This document shows, in pieces, positions 6,933-15,621 of a DNA stretch of 24,747 nucleotides. Position numbers and translations under genes: made by a program. This stretch comes from JBBAEV01 sp041655735 (GTDB taxonomy: Bacteria; Bacillota_I; Bacilli_A; RF39; UBA660), in the NCBI GenBank assembly GCA_041655735.1, contig JBBAEV010000012.1, positions 1-24,747 of the forward strand. Direction: 5' to 3'. Positions within the stretch are counted from its first letter, which is position 1. Every line of letters starts with the position of its first letter. Below the pieces are notes generated by a model, which made no database searches, was not told the DNA's origin, and saw nothing but the letters and a program-made list of their open reading frames with translations.

Positions 6933-8440
6933 TTAACTATTCTACTAGATTGCGAAGATTTGGTCAAGGGTTTTTGTTTGTTTCTTGTAAATTCCAAAAT
7001 AGCATAATTAGTTTCTTTTATTTGTTTACTACTAACAATACCCATACTAACAATATGATTTATAGCTTTATTGTATAATGCAATAGAATCTTTTTCTGAT
7101 ATTCCTAATATTTCGGCAATTTTCTTATGGCAACAAGGATTAAATCCGTCGCTACCTGTTCTATATGTTAATATTTTTCTTTCGACAATAGAAAGTTTTC
7201 TGCTATCCTTTGTAGTTAAAAAAGTTTTTATATTTTTTTGTGTTTCTTCTAACCATTGTTTTGGAGTATAATTATTAACTTTAGTATTTTCATCATCCAA
7301 ATAATCAACAATTTTTTTAGATCTTGATGGATGACGGAGTTTTCTTATAGCACTAGCTTCTATTTGACGAATACGTTCTCTTGAAACTCCAAATATTTGT
7401 CCTACTTCTTCTAGTGTTCTAGTTCTACCATCATCAAGACCAAATCTTAATCTTAATACTATTTCTTCTCTTTTAGTTAAACAACGAAAAAGCTTTAAAA
7501 GATCTTCTCTTAATTTTATATCTATAGTGTGTTTTTCTGGGGATATTGCGTTTTCATCTTTAACAATATCAAGTAAAAAACAATTTTCATCTTCACCAAT
7601 CGAATTATCGAGTGACTGAGGATTTTGTTGTGTTAATAACTCTTCTAATCTTCTTATTATATTTCTTTGCAAACCCATTCTTTTCATCATTTCTTCTTCA
7701 TTAGGATTTCTACCAAATTCTTGAAAAAAATCACTTTTGTTTTTATGATAGTTATTTAATATTTCAACCATATGAATTGGTATTCTAATAGTTCTTGCTT
7801 GATCTGCAATAGCTCTAGTAATGGCTTGTCTAATCCAGCATGTTGCATATGTTGAAAATTTAAATCCTCTTGTATGATCAAATTTTTCAACCGCTTTCAT
7901 TAGTCCAATATTTCCCTCTTGAATCAAATCAAGAAAAAGCATACCTCTACCTACATATCTTTTCGCAATAGAAACTACTAATCTTAAATTGGATTCGGCT
8001 AATTCTTTCTTAGCTTTTTCATCACCTTGTAAGATTCTTATAGCCAACTCTATTTCTCCTTTAGCATTTAACAAACCGATTTTACTTATCATTTTTAAAT
8101 ATGATTTAACAGCATCATCAAATCGTTCTTCATTATCAATGTAATCTTCATATTTTTGTGGTATTATGATAACATGTTTTTCTTTAAGTCTTATTATTAC
8201 CTCAGGTATTAGATAATCTTTACTCCCTTCTGGTATTTTCTTTGATTTGTCTATTATTGTTTCGATTTTTTCTTCGGTAATAGAATTGCCCTTTATTAAA
8301 GGACCTATTTTTTTTAAGGCAATATCAAGATATTCATTAATAGATTGTGAAATTTTAGTTTCTATTTCTTCATTAGAAAGTTCTTTTGGTTGAATGTTTT
8401 CTTTATCTTTAATTAATTTTGAATTGTTTGTTTTAACCAT
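6848..8440 (-). CDS. rpoD: Primary sigma factor RpoD/SigA with a long C-terminal extension
   Basis: Directs RNA polymerase to housekeeping promoters. Residues are numbered from the GTG at 8449; I prefer ATG at 8440 (residue 4), because the GTG lies in the ribosome-binding pattern GATGTGATATCA. Region 1.2 is at about 110-145, region 2 at about 148-222 (NLRLVVSIAKRYVGRGM, DLIQEGNIGLMKAVEKFD, IRQAITRAIADQARTIRIP), region 3 at about 225-300 and region 4 at about 313-382, ending in the usual HTH VSRERIRQIEASAIRKLRHP. Normal primary sigma factors stop near SKKI-DYL (about 384). This one continues for about 150 residues with no obvious homology. Residues 418-470 of the tail look like another helix-turn-helix (KIAEILGISEKDSIALYNKA). 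It is the last gene of a tight run after secDF-relA-permease, and its 3' end carries the aspS promoter and T-box 5' part. Confidence 0.95.
   Translation of the reverse strand: MVKTNNSKLIKDKENIQPKELSNEEIETKISQSINEYLDIALKKIGPLIKGNSITEEKIETIIDKSKKIPEGSKDYLIPEVIIRLKEKHVIIIPQKYEDYIDNEERFDDAVKSYLKMISKIGLLNAKGEIELAIRILQGDEKAKKELAESNLRLVVSIAKRYVGRGMLFLDLIQEGNIGLMKAVEKFDHTRGFKFSTYATCWIRQAITRAIADQARTIRIPIHMVEILNNYHKNKSDFFQEFGRNPNEEEMMKRMGLQRNIIRRLEELLTQQNPQSLDNSIGEDENCFLLDIVKDENAISPEKHTIDIKLREDLLKLFRCLTKREEIVLRLRFGLDDGRTRTLEEVGQIFGVSRERIRQIEASAIRKLRHPSRSKKIVDYLDDENTKVNNYTPKQWLEETQKNIKTFLTTKDSRKLSIVERKILTYRTGSDGFNPCCHKKIAEILGISEKDSIALYNKAINHIVSMGIVSSKQIKETNYAILEFTRNKQKPLTKSSQSSRIVNESNDNKILQYSRRLGNVTTQERNRCSR
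6939..6967 (-). promoter_or_regulatory. Predicted promoter of the aspS T-box transcript, inside the rpoD 3' end
   Basis: TTGACC (6967-6962), exactly 17 nt, TAGAAT (6944-6939): the best -35/-10 pair seen in the window. It would start transcription near 6932, just ahead of the T-box leader. It is embedded in the codons for the last 40 or so residues of RpoD. Confidence 0.7.
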
Positions 8441-8471
8441 TGATATCACATCTTTTCATTAATGTACTATT

Positions 8472-9530
8472 TTACAATATATGCCTTACTGAGTCAATTC
8501 TTTTACTTATATCTTTTAAATAAAATTTTATAGTAGTTACTATTAAAATGGTGGCAGGTAAAGCAATTATTATACCAATTGTTTTAAATAATATTCCCCC
8601 TGTTAATACCGCAAAGATTATAATTAATGGATGTAACTTAATAGCTTTACTATATATTTTAGGAGAGATAATATAAGCATCAATATTTGGAAAGACAATA
8701 CATATAATAAGGGTTAATATTAATAACTTAGTAGATATAACCGAAGCTGTTATTAAAGCAATTACACTAGTGAACAAACCTCCAAAATAAGGAATAATAG
8801 TAGTAATTCCTGATAGTATTCCTAGTAATAAGAAATGTGGATGCCCAATTATATAAAATAGTAATGTATATTCTATTATTTGAATAATAATAATCTTACC
8901 TAAGGCAGTAAAATAATTACTCATTTCTTGATCAATAACTTTAAAATATAAATATGTTTTGTTGCTTTTGTATTTTAAGTACTTCTCTATTTTTAATCTT
9001 ATTTTATCTATATCAAATAAAAAATATATACCAATAATAAATGATATTAAATATATGGTTATATAAGAGATAGATGTTTTAATTACATTAATTGTACTTA
9101 TTGACAAATAGTTTCCTAAATTATTCATAGTATTATTAAATATATCTGCTAAAGATTCTCTCAGCGGATTAGTATTGAAATTATATTTAGTAGAAAGATT
9201 TTGAATAAATATAATTATATTTGAAAATAGAGATGATAATTCATTTATTAATAAAGGAATAATTAATATTATCACTATAGTAATTAAACCAATAAATAAA
9301 ATACTAATAATAAGTATAGATATAGTTTTATTAATAGATTTATTAGTCATATATTTAAGTAATGGATTGAAGGCATAAGCAAAAACAAATCCTATAATAA
9401 AAGGAGTAAATATTTTTATTATAGTAGATATAATATCTAACCATAAGTCTTTGCTTAAATAAAATAAAAATAATATTACTACAATAATAGCTATATTTAC
9501 TACTTTATAGTTAATATTATTCTTTTCCAT
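8472..9530 (-). CDS. AI-2E transporter family (PerM/YtvI-type) membrane permease
   Basis: 352 aa with about eight hydrophobic segments: one pair at 12-55, another at about 65-95, one near 145-170 and a cluster in 205-335. The family signature is GILSGITTIIPYFGGLFTSV in the second half. Members are often annotated as AI-2 exporters, but roles differ (sodium/proton exchange, unknown), so the substrate is not assigned. ATG follows a G-rich Shine-Dalgarno (AGTGGGGTATCAAA), 13 nt after the relA stop, and rpoD begins 31 nt downstream, so it is co-transcribed with both. It sits where B. subtilis has other genes between relA and hisS. Confidence 0.9.
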   Translation of the reverse strand: MEKNNINYKVVNIAIIVVILFLFYLSKDLWLDIISTIIKIFTPFIIGFVFAYAFNPLLKYMTNKSINKTISILIISILFIGLITIVIILIIPLLINELSSLFSNIIIFIQNLSTKYNFNTNPLRESLADIFNNTMNNLGNYLSISTINVIKTSISYITIYLISFIIGIYFLFDIDKIRLKIEKYLKYKSNKTYLYFKVIDQEMSNYFTALGKIIIIQIIEYTLLFYIIGHPHFLLLGILSGITTIIPYFGGLFTSVIALITASVISTKLLILTLIICIVFPNIDAYIISPKIYSKAIKLHPLIIIFAVLTGGILFKTIGIIIALPATILIVTTIKFYLKDISKRIDSVRHIL

Positions 9531-9543
9531 TTTGATACCCCAC

Positions 9544-11694
9544 TTATTTTATTAGTCGTTCTACTCTATTGATATCACGAATATTTTTAAGACTATTTAT
9601 AAAGTTGGCTAATTTTATGGTATCTTCTACTAGTATTGTTATGTCATATATAAATATATTATTATTTTTTAATGTGTTAATACTTTCAATATTAATATCA
9701 AATATAGAAGCTTGATTTACAATGTCAGTTAATAAATTTCTATCTTTTTTAGAATAGACTATTATATTAGTAGGATATTTATGTCCAACAATTTTATTCC
9801 ATTTTACTTCAATAGTTCGTTCATTAGTACCTGCAATATTATGACAATTAGCACGATGAATAGTAATTCCTTTACCTCTTGTAATATAACCAATTATTTC
9901 ATCACCATATATTGGTTTACAACAATTAGCATGATTAATTTTTATATTATTAATACCCTCTACAATAATATCGCTATTTATAATAAATTTATTACTTTTT
10001 GTTGTTTTATCAAATTTATTAATTGAAGTTATATCTTTTTTAGTTATACTATTTACTATTTGATTTGAAGTGTATTTTTTGGTTCCTATGAAATAATATA
10101 AGTCATTAAGATTGTTTATATTTTGTTCTTTCATGAAGTTTTTTTCAATATTATCAAGAGTGTTTTTTATTGGAAGAACATTTTTTCTTATTTCTTTTAA
10201 TAGTTTTTCTTCCCCGTCTTTAATATAATCCTCTTTATTTATTTTGGTAAAGAAACTTTTTATTTTAGATTTTGCTTGTTGAGTTTTAGCTATATCGTAC
10301 CACTCTCTACTTGGTGTTGAATTTTTATTTGTGATAATTTTAACAATATCACCTGTTTTTAACTTAGTACTTAATGGTACTATTTTATCATTTACAAGAG
10401 CTCCTACCATTTTATGACCCACATCAGTATGAACACGATAGGCAAAGTCAACTGGATTACTACCTTTAGCAAGTTCAATAACATCACCATTAGGGGTATA
10501 TACATATATTTTTGTACCTAATAAATCCTCTTTTATTGATTTTATAAGTTCTTCATTAGATATTTTTTCATCTTGTAATTCAATGATAGATCTAAATAAC
10601 TTTAATTTTTGTTCTGCAATATTTTTCATAGATTTATTAACACTTTTATGTTCTTTATAAGACCAATGAGCCGCAATACCACGCTCAGCTATTTCATCCA
10701 TTTCATAAGTTCTAATTTGTATTTCAAAGTGATGTCCACTAATCCCAAAAACAGTTGTATGAAGTGACTGATACATATTATTTTTAGGATTAGCTATATA
10801 ATCTTTAAAACGCCCCATTACTGGTTTATATTTTGAATGAATTAATCCCATTACGGTATAACATTCAGCTTCTGTATTAACATAGATACGAAGTGCTTGT
10901 AAATCGTAAATATTTTCAAATTTTCGTCCGGTATTCATTTTATTATAAATACTATAAATACTTTTAGAACGACCTTTTATTTCAAATTTAATACGATGTT
11001 CTTTTAATAAAGCAGATATTTCATCAATCATTTGTTTTATCATATTATCTCTTTCTGCTTTAGTTTTATTTAATTTTTCAACAATATCAAAAAATACATC
11101 GGGTTTTAAATATCTTAAACTTATATCTTCTAATTCATGTTTTAATTTTTGCATTCCAAGTCTATGAGCGATAGGCGTTAATATTTGTAACGTCTCTTTA
11201 GCTTTTTTCTTTTGAATTTGTTTTGGGAAACACCACAAAGTTTGCATATTATGAAGACGATCTGCTAATTTTATTATGATTACTCTAACATCCTCACTTA
11301 TCCCAACAATAATCTTTCTAGTATTTTCTGCGATATATTCAGTTTCACTAGAAAATTTTAATTTACTTATTTTTCTAACGCCTTCAACTAAAAGAGCAAT
11401 TTCTTCACCAAATTTTTCTTTTATTTCTTCCGTAGTTATATTTACAATAGGTGTTTCATGAAGAAGAGCCGCAATAATGGCAGATATATCTGCATATATT
11501 TCAGTTAAAATACTGGCCACATTTAAAGGATGTTGAATAAAATCCTCCCCTGTTTCTCTTTTTTGTCCTAAATGTTTTTCTTTAGAAAATTCATATGCAT
11601 CCTTTATTTTTTTTAAAGCTTCTTTATTTTTTATATATTTTTTTATTTTATTTTCTAATTCTTCATAAGTTATTAATTTTTTACTTCGAGGCAT
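9544..11694 (-). CDS. relA: (p)ppGpp synthetase RelA/Rel, hydrolase site degenerate
   Basis: Long RelA-SpoT homologue, 716 aa, making the alarmone (p)ppGpp during the stringent response. The HD domain spans about 20-195 and is altered: HP at 55-56, Arg46 and LADRLHN (143-149) are kept, but the usual HDVVEDT is HETPIV (79-84), so the metal-binding Asp is Glu, one residue is deleted and the Glu-Asp pair is gone. The synthetase domain (about 235-345) looks intact: GRSK (241-244), IYDLQALR with Asp264, RFKDYIANPK, YQSLHTT and FEIQIRT with Glu324. TGS is at about 394-456, a zinc-finger region with His588, Cys591-Cys592, His613 and Cys617 follows, and ACT is at about 640-716. The Shine-Dalgarno AAAGGAGG is strong; the gene starts 12 nt after secDF. 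I infer a synthesis-biased or synthesis-only enzyme. Confidence 0.96.
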   Translation of the reverse strand: MPRSKKLITYEELENKIKKYIKNKEALKKIKDAYEFSKEKHLGQKRETGEDFIQHPLNVASILTEIYADISAIIAALLHETPIVNITTEEIKEKFGEEIALLVEGVRKISKLKFSSETEYIAENTRKIIVGISEDVRVIIIKLADRLHNMQTLWCFPKQIQKKKAKETLQILTPIAHRLGMQKLKHELEDISLRYLKPDVFFDIVEKLNKTKAERDNMIKQMIDEISALLKEHRIKFEIKGRSKSIYSIYNKMNTGRKFENIYDLQALRIYVNTEAECYTVMGLIHSKYKPVMGRFKDYIANPKNNMYQSLHTTVFGISGHHFEIQIRTYEMDEIAERGIAAHWSYKEHKSVNKSMKNIAEQKLKLFRSIIELQDEKISNEELIKSIKEDLLGTKIYVYTPNGDVIELAKGSNPVDFAYRVHTDVGHKMVGALVNDKIVPLSTKLKTGDIVKIITNKNSTPSREWYDIAKTQQAKSKIKSFFTKINKEDYIKDGEEKLLKEIRKNVLPIKNTLDNIEKNFMKEQNINNLNDLYYFIGTKKYTSNQIVNSITKKDITSINKFDKTTKSNKFIINSDIIVEGINNIKINHANCCKPIYGDEIIGYITRGKGITIHRANCHNIAGTNERTIEVKWNKIVGHKYPTNIIVYSKKDRNLLTDIVNQASIFDINIESINTLKNNNIFIYDITILVEDTIKLANFINSLKNIRDINRVERLIK

Positions 11695-11706
11695 ATATAT
11701 CCTCCT

Positions 11707-13953
11707 TTACTTATTTATCCCTTTTATTTCTAATTCTGAAAGTTCAATAACCTTCTTTTTGTTTTTTGTTTTTTTATTTAATTTCTTTTCGAGTGATATC
11801 CAAATTTGACTCGCGAGATATATTGATGAATAAGTACCTGCGATTAAGCCAATAAATAATGCGATATTAAAATTAATTATTTCATAAGACCCTACTATTA
11901 TTAGCATTAATACAGTAATAATAGTAGTTATGCTTGTATATATAGATCTTAAGAATGTTTGTCTTATACTTTTATTAACAACTTCCTCAAGTGATTTATC
12001 TTTCATACTTTTTATATTTTCTCTAATTTGATCAAAAATAATAATAGTATCATTTATTGAATAACCAATAATGGCGAGTACTGCAGCAATAAATAAACTA
12101 TTTACTTCTAATCTAAATATTGAAAAAATGGATACAATAATAAAAGCATCATGGAATAAAGCAATTACTCCAGATATAGCATAAGATAATCTGAATCTAA
12201 TAGTAACATAAATTATGATTCCTAAAGAAGCAATTATTAAGGATCCTAAAGCGTTACTTGCCATTTCTTTTTTTCCAACATAAGTCATTACATTAATGTT
12301 TGGTTCAATATTATATTTATCACTAAAATAATCTTTTACTAAGGCTTTATTTTTATCATTTAATTCGCCGTTTAACTTTACGTTTGCACTTTTATTATTA
12401 TTAGTTAAATCAATATCTGTCATTTCATATCCTAATGCATTTATATCCTTGGTGATTTCTTCTTCAGTTAATTTGTTTTCAGAAGAAACCATAATTTGGG
12501 TCCCTCCATTAAATTCTATTCCTAGATTTAATTTAAATAGTAAAATTGAGCCTATCCCTAACAATAATATAATAATAGATGTAGTTATAAATCTTTTTCT
12601 TTTTGAGATAAAATCTAATTTTTTAAAATTATATTTAGTTCTTTTTTCATTTTTATTTACATTAGGAATATCTTTTTTATTAACATTAATGAATATATTA
12701 GGTTTATTTTCAAAACATTTTGTTTTAACAATAATTTTTAATAACCATCGTATTAAATAAACCATAACAATAATAGTTGTGATAATACTAATCATTAACA
12801 TTAAGCCAAAACCTCTTACACTACTTTCACCAAAGTTAAATAATACAATGGCTACTATAAAAGTAGTAATATTACCATCAATAATAGAACTAAATGATTC
12901 TTTATTTCCATTTTCAAAGGCTTTTGTTAGGCTTCTTCCTTCAAATAACTCCTCTTTTATTCTTTCAAAGGTTATAATATTGGCATCAACAGCCATTCCA
13001 ATTCCAATAATAATTGCGGCAATACCAGACAGTGTTAAAGTGCCATTAATTAAATAAAATAATAAGAATGTGAGAAAGCCGTATATTAAGATACCAAAAC
13101 TAGATATTAAACCAGCAAAACGATATAAAACAGTCATAAGTATCATTATTAATAAAATACCTATTATACCTGCTGTTAGAGTTTTATTTAAAGTCATATC
13201 ACCTAAATCACCACTAACACTATTAGAAGATACTTCTACTAATTTGGTAGGAAGTGATCCGGAATTAATGTTTTTAGTTAATTCATTAGCTTCTTCTTGA
13301 GTAAAATTACCACTAATAATAACATCCCCTGTAAATGCTTCATTTACATAAGCAGCTGATAAACAATTTGATTCATTAAAATTACCACAGCTATTTTTTT
13401 CAATTTCATAAGAATCAACATTACTATCAAAATCGAGCCATATAACTATCATATTATTAGTCATATCTTTTACTTTGTTAGTAACATTAAAGAAAGTACC
13501 GTTATCTTTAATAGATAAAGCTACAGCAGGTCTTCCTTTATCATCTTGTGATAATTTTGCTCCTCCCCCTTTTAATACTGAACTAGTCATTAATAAATTG
13601 TTATTAGTATCTCTAAATGTTAAATTATATGGTTTATTTAACTTTTTACGTGCATCTTCTTCATTTTTAATACCAGGTAATTTTATAATTATCTGGTTGT
13701 TTTCTGTTTTTATTATTTCAGGTTCTGTAACTCCTAAATTATCTATTCTTTTTGTTAATATTTCACAGGTAGTATCTATCATAGTATTAGTTACTTTATC
13801 ATCTGTAATAGATTCTACTCGATATTTTATTTCAAAACCACCTTGTAAATCTAATCCTAAATTTTGTTTTTCAAATAGTGGTTTAAAAAAGTACAAAAGC
13901 ACACCACCAACAATAGTAATTATTGTCATAAATATAATTAATCTTTTTTTCAT
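11707..13953 (-). CDS. secDF: SecDF fused protein-export membrane protein
   Basis: SecD and SecF in one chain, as in Bacillus; proton-driven accessory of SecYEG that helps complete export. 748 aa, near the 737 of B. subtilis SecDF. The SecD half starts with a membrane helix (about 5-22) and LGLDLQGGFEI (32-42), followed by the large external domain and a six-helix bundle with GIGMAVDANIITFERIKEE, whose Asp and Arg belong to the proton path. The SecF half begins near residue 455 with its own helix, then LGIEFNGGTQI and a second bundle with IIGYSINDTIIIFDQIREN. The C-terminus is Lys-rich. ATG has GGAGAATTAAC, overlapping the comN stop, so the two are translationally close. The partner yajC, near tgt in Bacillus, is not in this window. 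Confidence 0.97.
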   Translation of the reverse strand: MKKRLIIFMTIITIVGGVLLYFFKPLFEKQNLGLDLQGGFEIKYRVESITDDKVTNTMIDTTCEILTKRIDNLGVTEPEIIKTENNQIIIKLPGIKNEEDARKKLNKPYNLTFRDTNNNLLMTSSVLKGGGAKLSQDDKGRPAVALSIKDNGTFFNVTNKVKDMTNNMIVIWLDFDSNVDSYEIEKNSCGNFNESNCLSAAYVNEAFTGDVIISGNFTQEEANELTKNINSGSLPTKLVEVSSNSVSGDLGDMTLNKTLTAGIIGILLIMILMTVLYRFAGLISSFGILIYGFLTFLLFYLINGTLTLSGIAAIIIGIGMAVDANIITFERIKEELFEGRSLTKAFENGNKESFSSIIDGNITTFIVAIVLFNFGESSVRGFGLMLMISIITTIIVMVYLIRWLLKIIVKTKCFENKPNIFINVNKKDIPNVNKNEKRTKYNFKKLDFISKRKRFITTSIIILLLGIGSILLFKLNLGIEFNGGTQIMVSSENKLTEEEITKDINALGYEMTDIDLTNNNKSANVKLNGELNDKNKALVKDYFSDKYNIEPNINVMTYVGKKEMASNALGSLIIASLGIIIYVTIRFRLSYAISGVIALFHDAFIIVSIFSIFRLEVNSLFIAAVLAIIGYSINDTIIIFDQIRENIKSMKDKSLEEVVNKSIRQTFLRSIYTSITTIITVLMLIIVGSYEIINFNIALFIGLIAGTYSSIYLASQIWISLEKKLNKKTKNKKKVIELSELEIKGINK

Positions 13954-13964
13954 GTTAATTCTCC

Positions 13965-14252
13965 TTATAGTAATTCATCTTTATCATCGAAATAAATATT
14001 ACGATCTCTAGATGATAATTTTTCTTTTACATAACTATCTATTTCATATTCGGTTAAATCAAAGATATCGGATACCATTTGGTGTAATCCCAAATCATTA
14101 GCTTTTAACCATTTTTTTTCTTTTAGAAAATTCCAAATATCTTCGGTTTTTATATAATCATAACCTAATCTTTTAAATTCTCTTTGTTTTGTTGTAATGG
14201 CAGGTTTTAAACGTTCATATAATTCAACTAATGAATTAAATTCTATATTCAT
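13965..14252 (-). CDS. comN: ComN-like post-transcriptional regulator
   Basis: 95 aa from ATG at 14252, which follows AGGGTGGTAATT; an in-frame GTG at 14261 is part of that ribosome-binding region. The sequence (LKPAITTKQREFKRLGYDYIKTEDIWNFL... KWLK...LHQMVSDIF) fits the small ComN (YrzD) family, known in B. subtilis for post-transcriptional control of comER/comE. Its place just before secDF and next to a spoVB-type gene is exactly that of comN in B. subtilis, which carries much of the assignment. The domain is helical; residues after about 80 are charged and probably flexible. It shares a short divergent promoter region with spoVB. Its function here is unknown, since no competence gene is in view. 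Confidence 0.8.
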   Translation of the reverse strand: MNIEFNSLVELYERLKPAITTKQREFKRLGYDYIKTEDIWNFLKEKKWLKANDLGLHQMVSDIFDLTEYEIDSYVKEKLSSRDRNIYFDDKDELL

Positions 14253-14291
14253 AATTACCACCCTAATATTTAATTATTTGTCTCATATATT

Positions 14292-14301
14292 ATTATATAA
14301 T
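14292..14301. promoter_or_regulatory. Overlapping divergent -10 elements for comN-secDF and spoVB
   Basis: The palindrome TTATTATATAATAA (14290-14303) contains TATAAT on the plus strand (14296-14301) and on the minus strand (14297-14292). Candidate -35 elements are weak on both sides (plus TTATTT at 14274 with a 16-nt spacer; minus TTTTAT at 14320-14315 with a 17-nt spacer). If both are used, polymerases for the two directions would compete for the same site. Confidence 0.45.
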
Positions 14302-14328
14302 AATTTTATTGAAAATAAAAGGTGCGAT

Positions 14329-15621
14329 ATGGAAAAAGAAAAATTTGTTAGATCAACTGTTATTTTAATAATTGGTGGTTTTATTACTAAATTGTTAGGA
14401 ATGATAATAAGGGTAATTACTACAAGACTAGTTGGAGAAGAAGGAATAGGTATATATATGTTGATTATGCCAACTTTTTTCCTATTTATTACTTTAGCAC
14501 AATTAGGTTTTCCAATTGCGATAAGTAAATTAGTTAGTGAGGGTACCAAGGATAATAAAAAAATAGTTTTATCAATTATTCCAATATCATTAATACTAAA
14601 TATTATATTAATAATAGTAATTCTAATATTAGCTCCCGTTTTATCTAAAGTATTATTGAATGATGAAAGAACATTATTTCCATTAATGGCAATTTCTATT
14701 ATATTACCTTTTATAAGCATTTCTAGTATTATTAGAGGCTATTTTTTTGGAAAAGAGAGAATGATTCCACATACGGTAAGTCAAATTATCGAACAGGTAA
14801 CTAGATTAATAATAATGATTATATTAATACCTATTTTTTTAAAACATAGTTTAATTAGTGCGATAATAGGAATTATTTTAGTAAATGCGATAAGTGAAAT
14901 ATGTTCAATTATTGTATTGATTTTTTATTTACCTAAAAAAATTAGGATTAAAATGAATGATTTTGTGCCTAAATCGTCCATTTTAAAAGAAGTATTAAAT
15001 ATTGGTGTTCCTACTACTGGAAGTCGATTAATAGGTTCTTTCGGATATTTTTTAGAACCAATACTTTTAACTCAAGCACTTTTATATATTGGTTATTCTA
15101 ATAATTATATTGTATTAGAATATGGAATTTTAACTGGTTATGTTTTCCCATTACTATTACTTCCCGGTTTTTTTTCCCAAGCTATAGCGTCAGCTTTACT
15201 TCCCGTTATTAGTAATAATTATGTAAGGGGCAAGAAAAAATATGTAATAAAAAAAATAAAACAAGGAGTTTTGTTTTCATTGTTAATTGGGCTTTTATTT
15301 TCATTATTTTTATTTATTAAACCTAATTATTTATTAAATTTGTTATTTAATACCAATAAAGGTGTTGAATATATTAGAATATTAATTCCTTTCTTTTTAA
15401 TTTTTTATATTCAAACACCTTTAACTTCATCATTACAAGCTATGGGAAAGGCAAAAGATGCGATGATGGGAACATTTTATGGAATGATAGTAAAAACAAC
15501 ATTTATATTTATATTATCTTTATTAAAGATTGGTATGTATGGTTTTCTTATTGGGTCTGCTTTTAATATTTTTATTGTGACAATTAATCATTATTTAAAA
15601 CTAAAGAAACATTTATCTTAA
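14329..15621 (+). CDS. spoVB: SpoVB/MurJ-type polysaccharide (lipid-linked) flippase
   Basis: Multipass protein of the MOP superfamily that flips lipid-linked cell-envelope precursors across the membrane. ATG at 14329 follows AAAAGGTGCGAT; the open frame extends further upstream but has no ribosome site there and would cross the divergent promoter. From this start it is 430 aa, shorter than B. subtilis SpoVB (518 aa), and appears to have about 12 hydrophobic segments rather than 14. The N-terminal signature 'GG.ITKLLGMIIR.I..R..GEEGIGIY....P.....I.LA..GFPIAISKLVSE' is typical of SpoVB-like proteins. Location beside comN and DUF421 matches B. subtilis. Its stop overlaps the stop of the convergent DUF421 gene. 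It may serve peptidoglycan synthesis rather than sporulation; that cannot be resolved here. Confidence 0.92.
   Translation: MEKEKFVRSTVILIIGGFITKLLGMIIRVITTRLVGEEGIGIYMLIMPTFFLFITLAQLGFPIAISKLVSEGTKDNKKIVLSIIPISLILNIILIIVILILAPVLSKVLLNDERTLFPLMAISIILPFISISSIIRGYFFGKERMIPHTVSQIIEQVTRLIIMIILIPIFLKHSLISAIIGIILVNAISEICSIIVLIFYLPKKIRIKMNDFVPKSSILKEVLNIGVPTTGSRLIGSFGYFLEPILLTQALLYIGYSNNYIVLEYGILTGYVFPLLLLPGFFSQAIASALLPVISNNYVRGKKKYVIKKIKQGVLFSLLIGLLFSLFLFIKPNYLLNLLFNTNKGVEYIRILIPFFLIFYIQTPLTSSLQAMGKAKDAMMGTFYGMIVKTTFIFILSLLKIGMYGFLIGSAFNIFIVTINHYLKLKKHLS

Noticed and set aside
12449..14011. Plus-strand open frames opposite secDF (up to 178 codons)
   Set aside because: Shadows of the SecDF reading frame; no ribosome site, no family resemblance.
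14197..14328. A longer N-terminus for the spoVB-type gene
   Set aside because: The extra frame crosses the divergent promoter and comN, has no ribosome site, and lacks similarity to the family start; ATG at 14329 has both.
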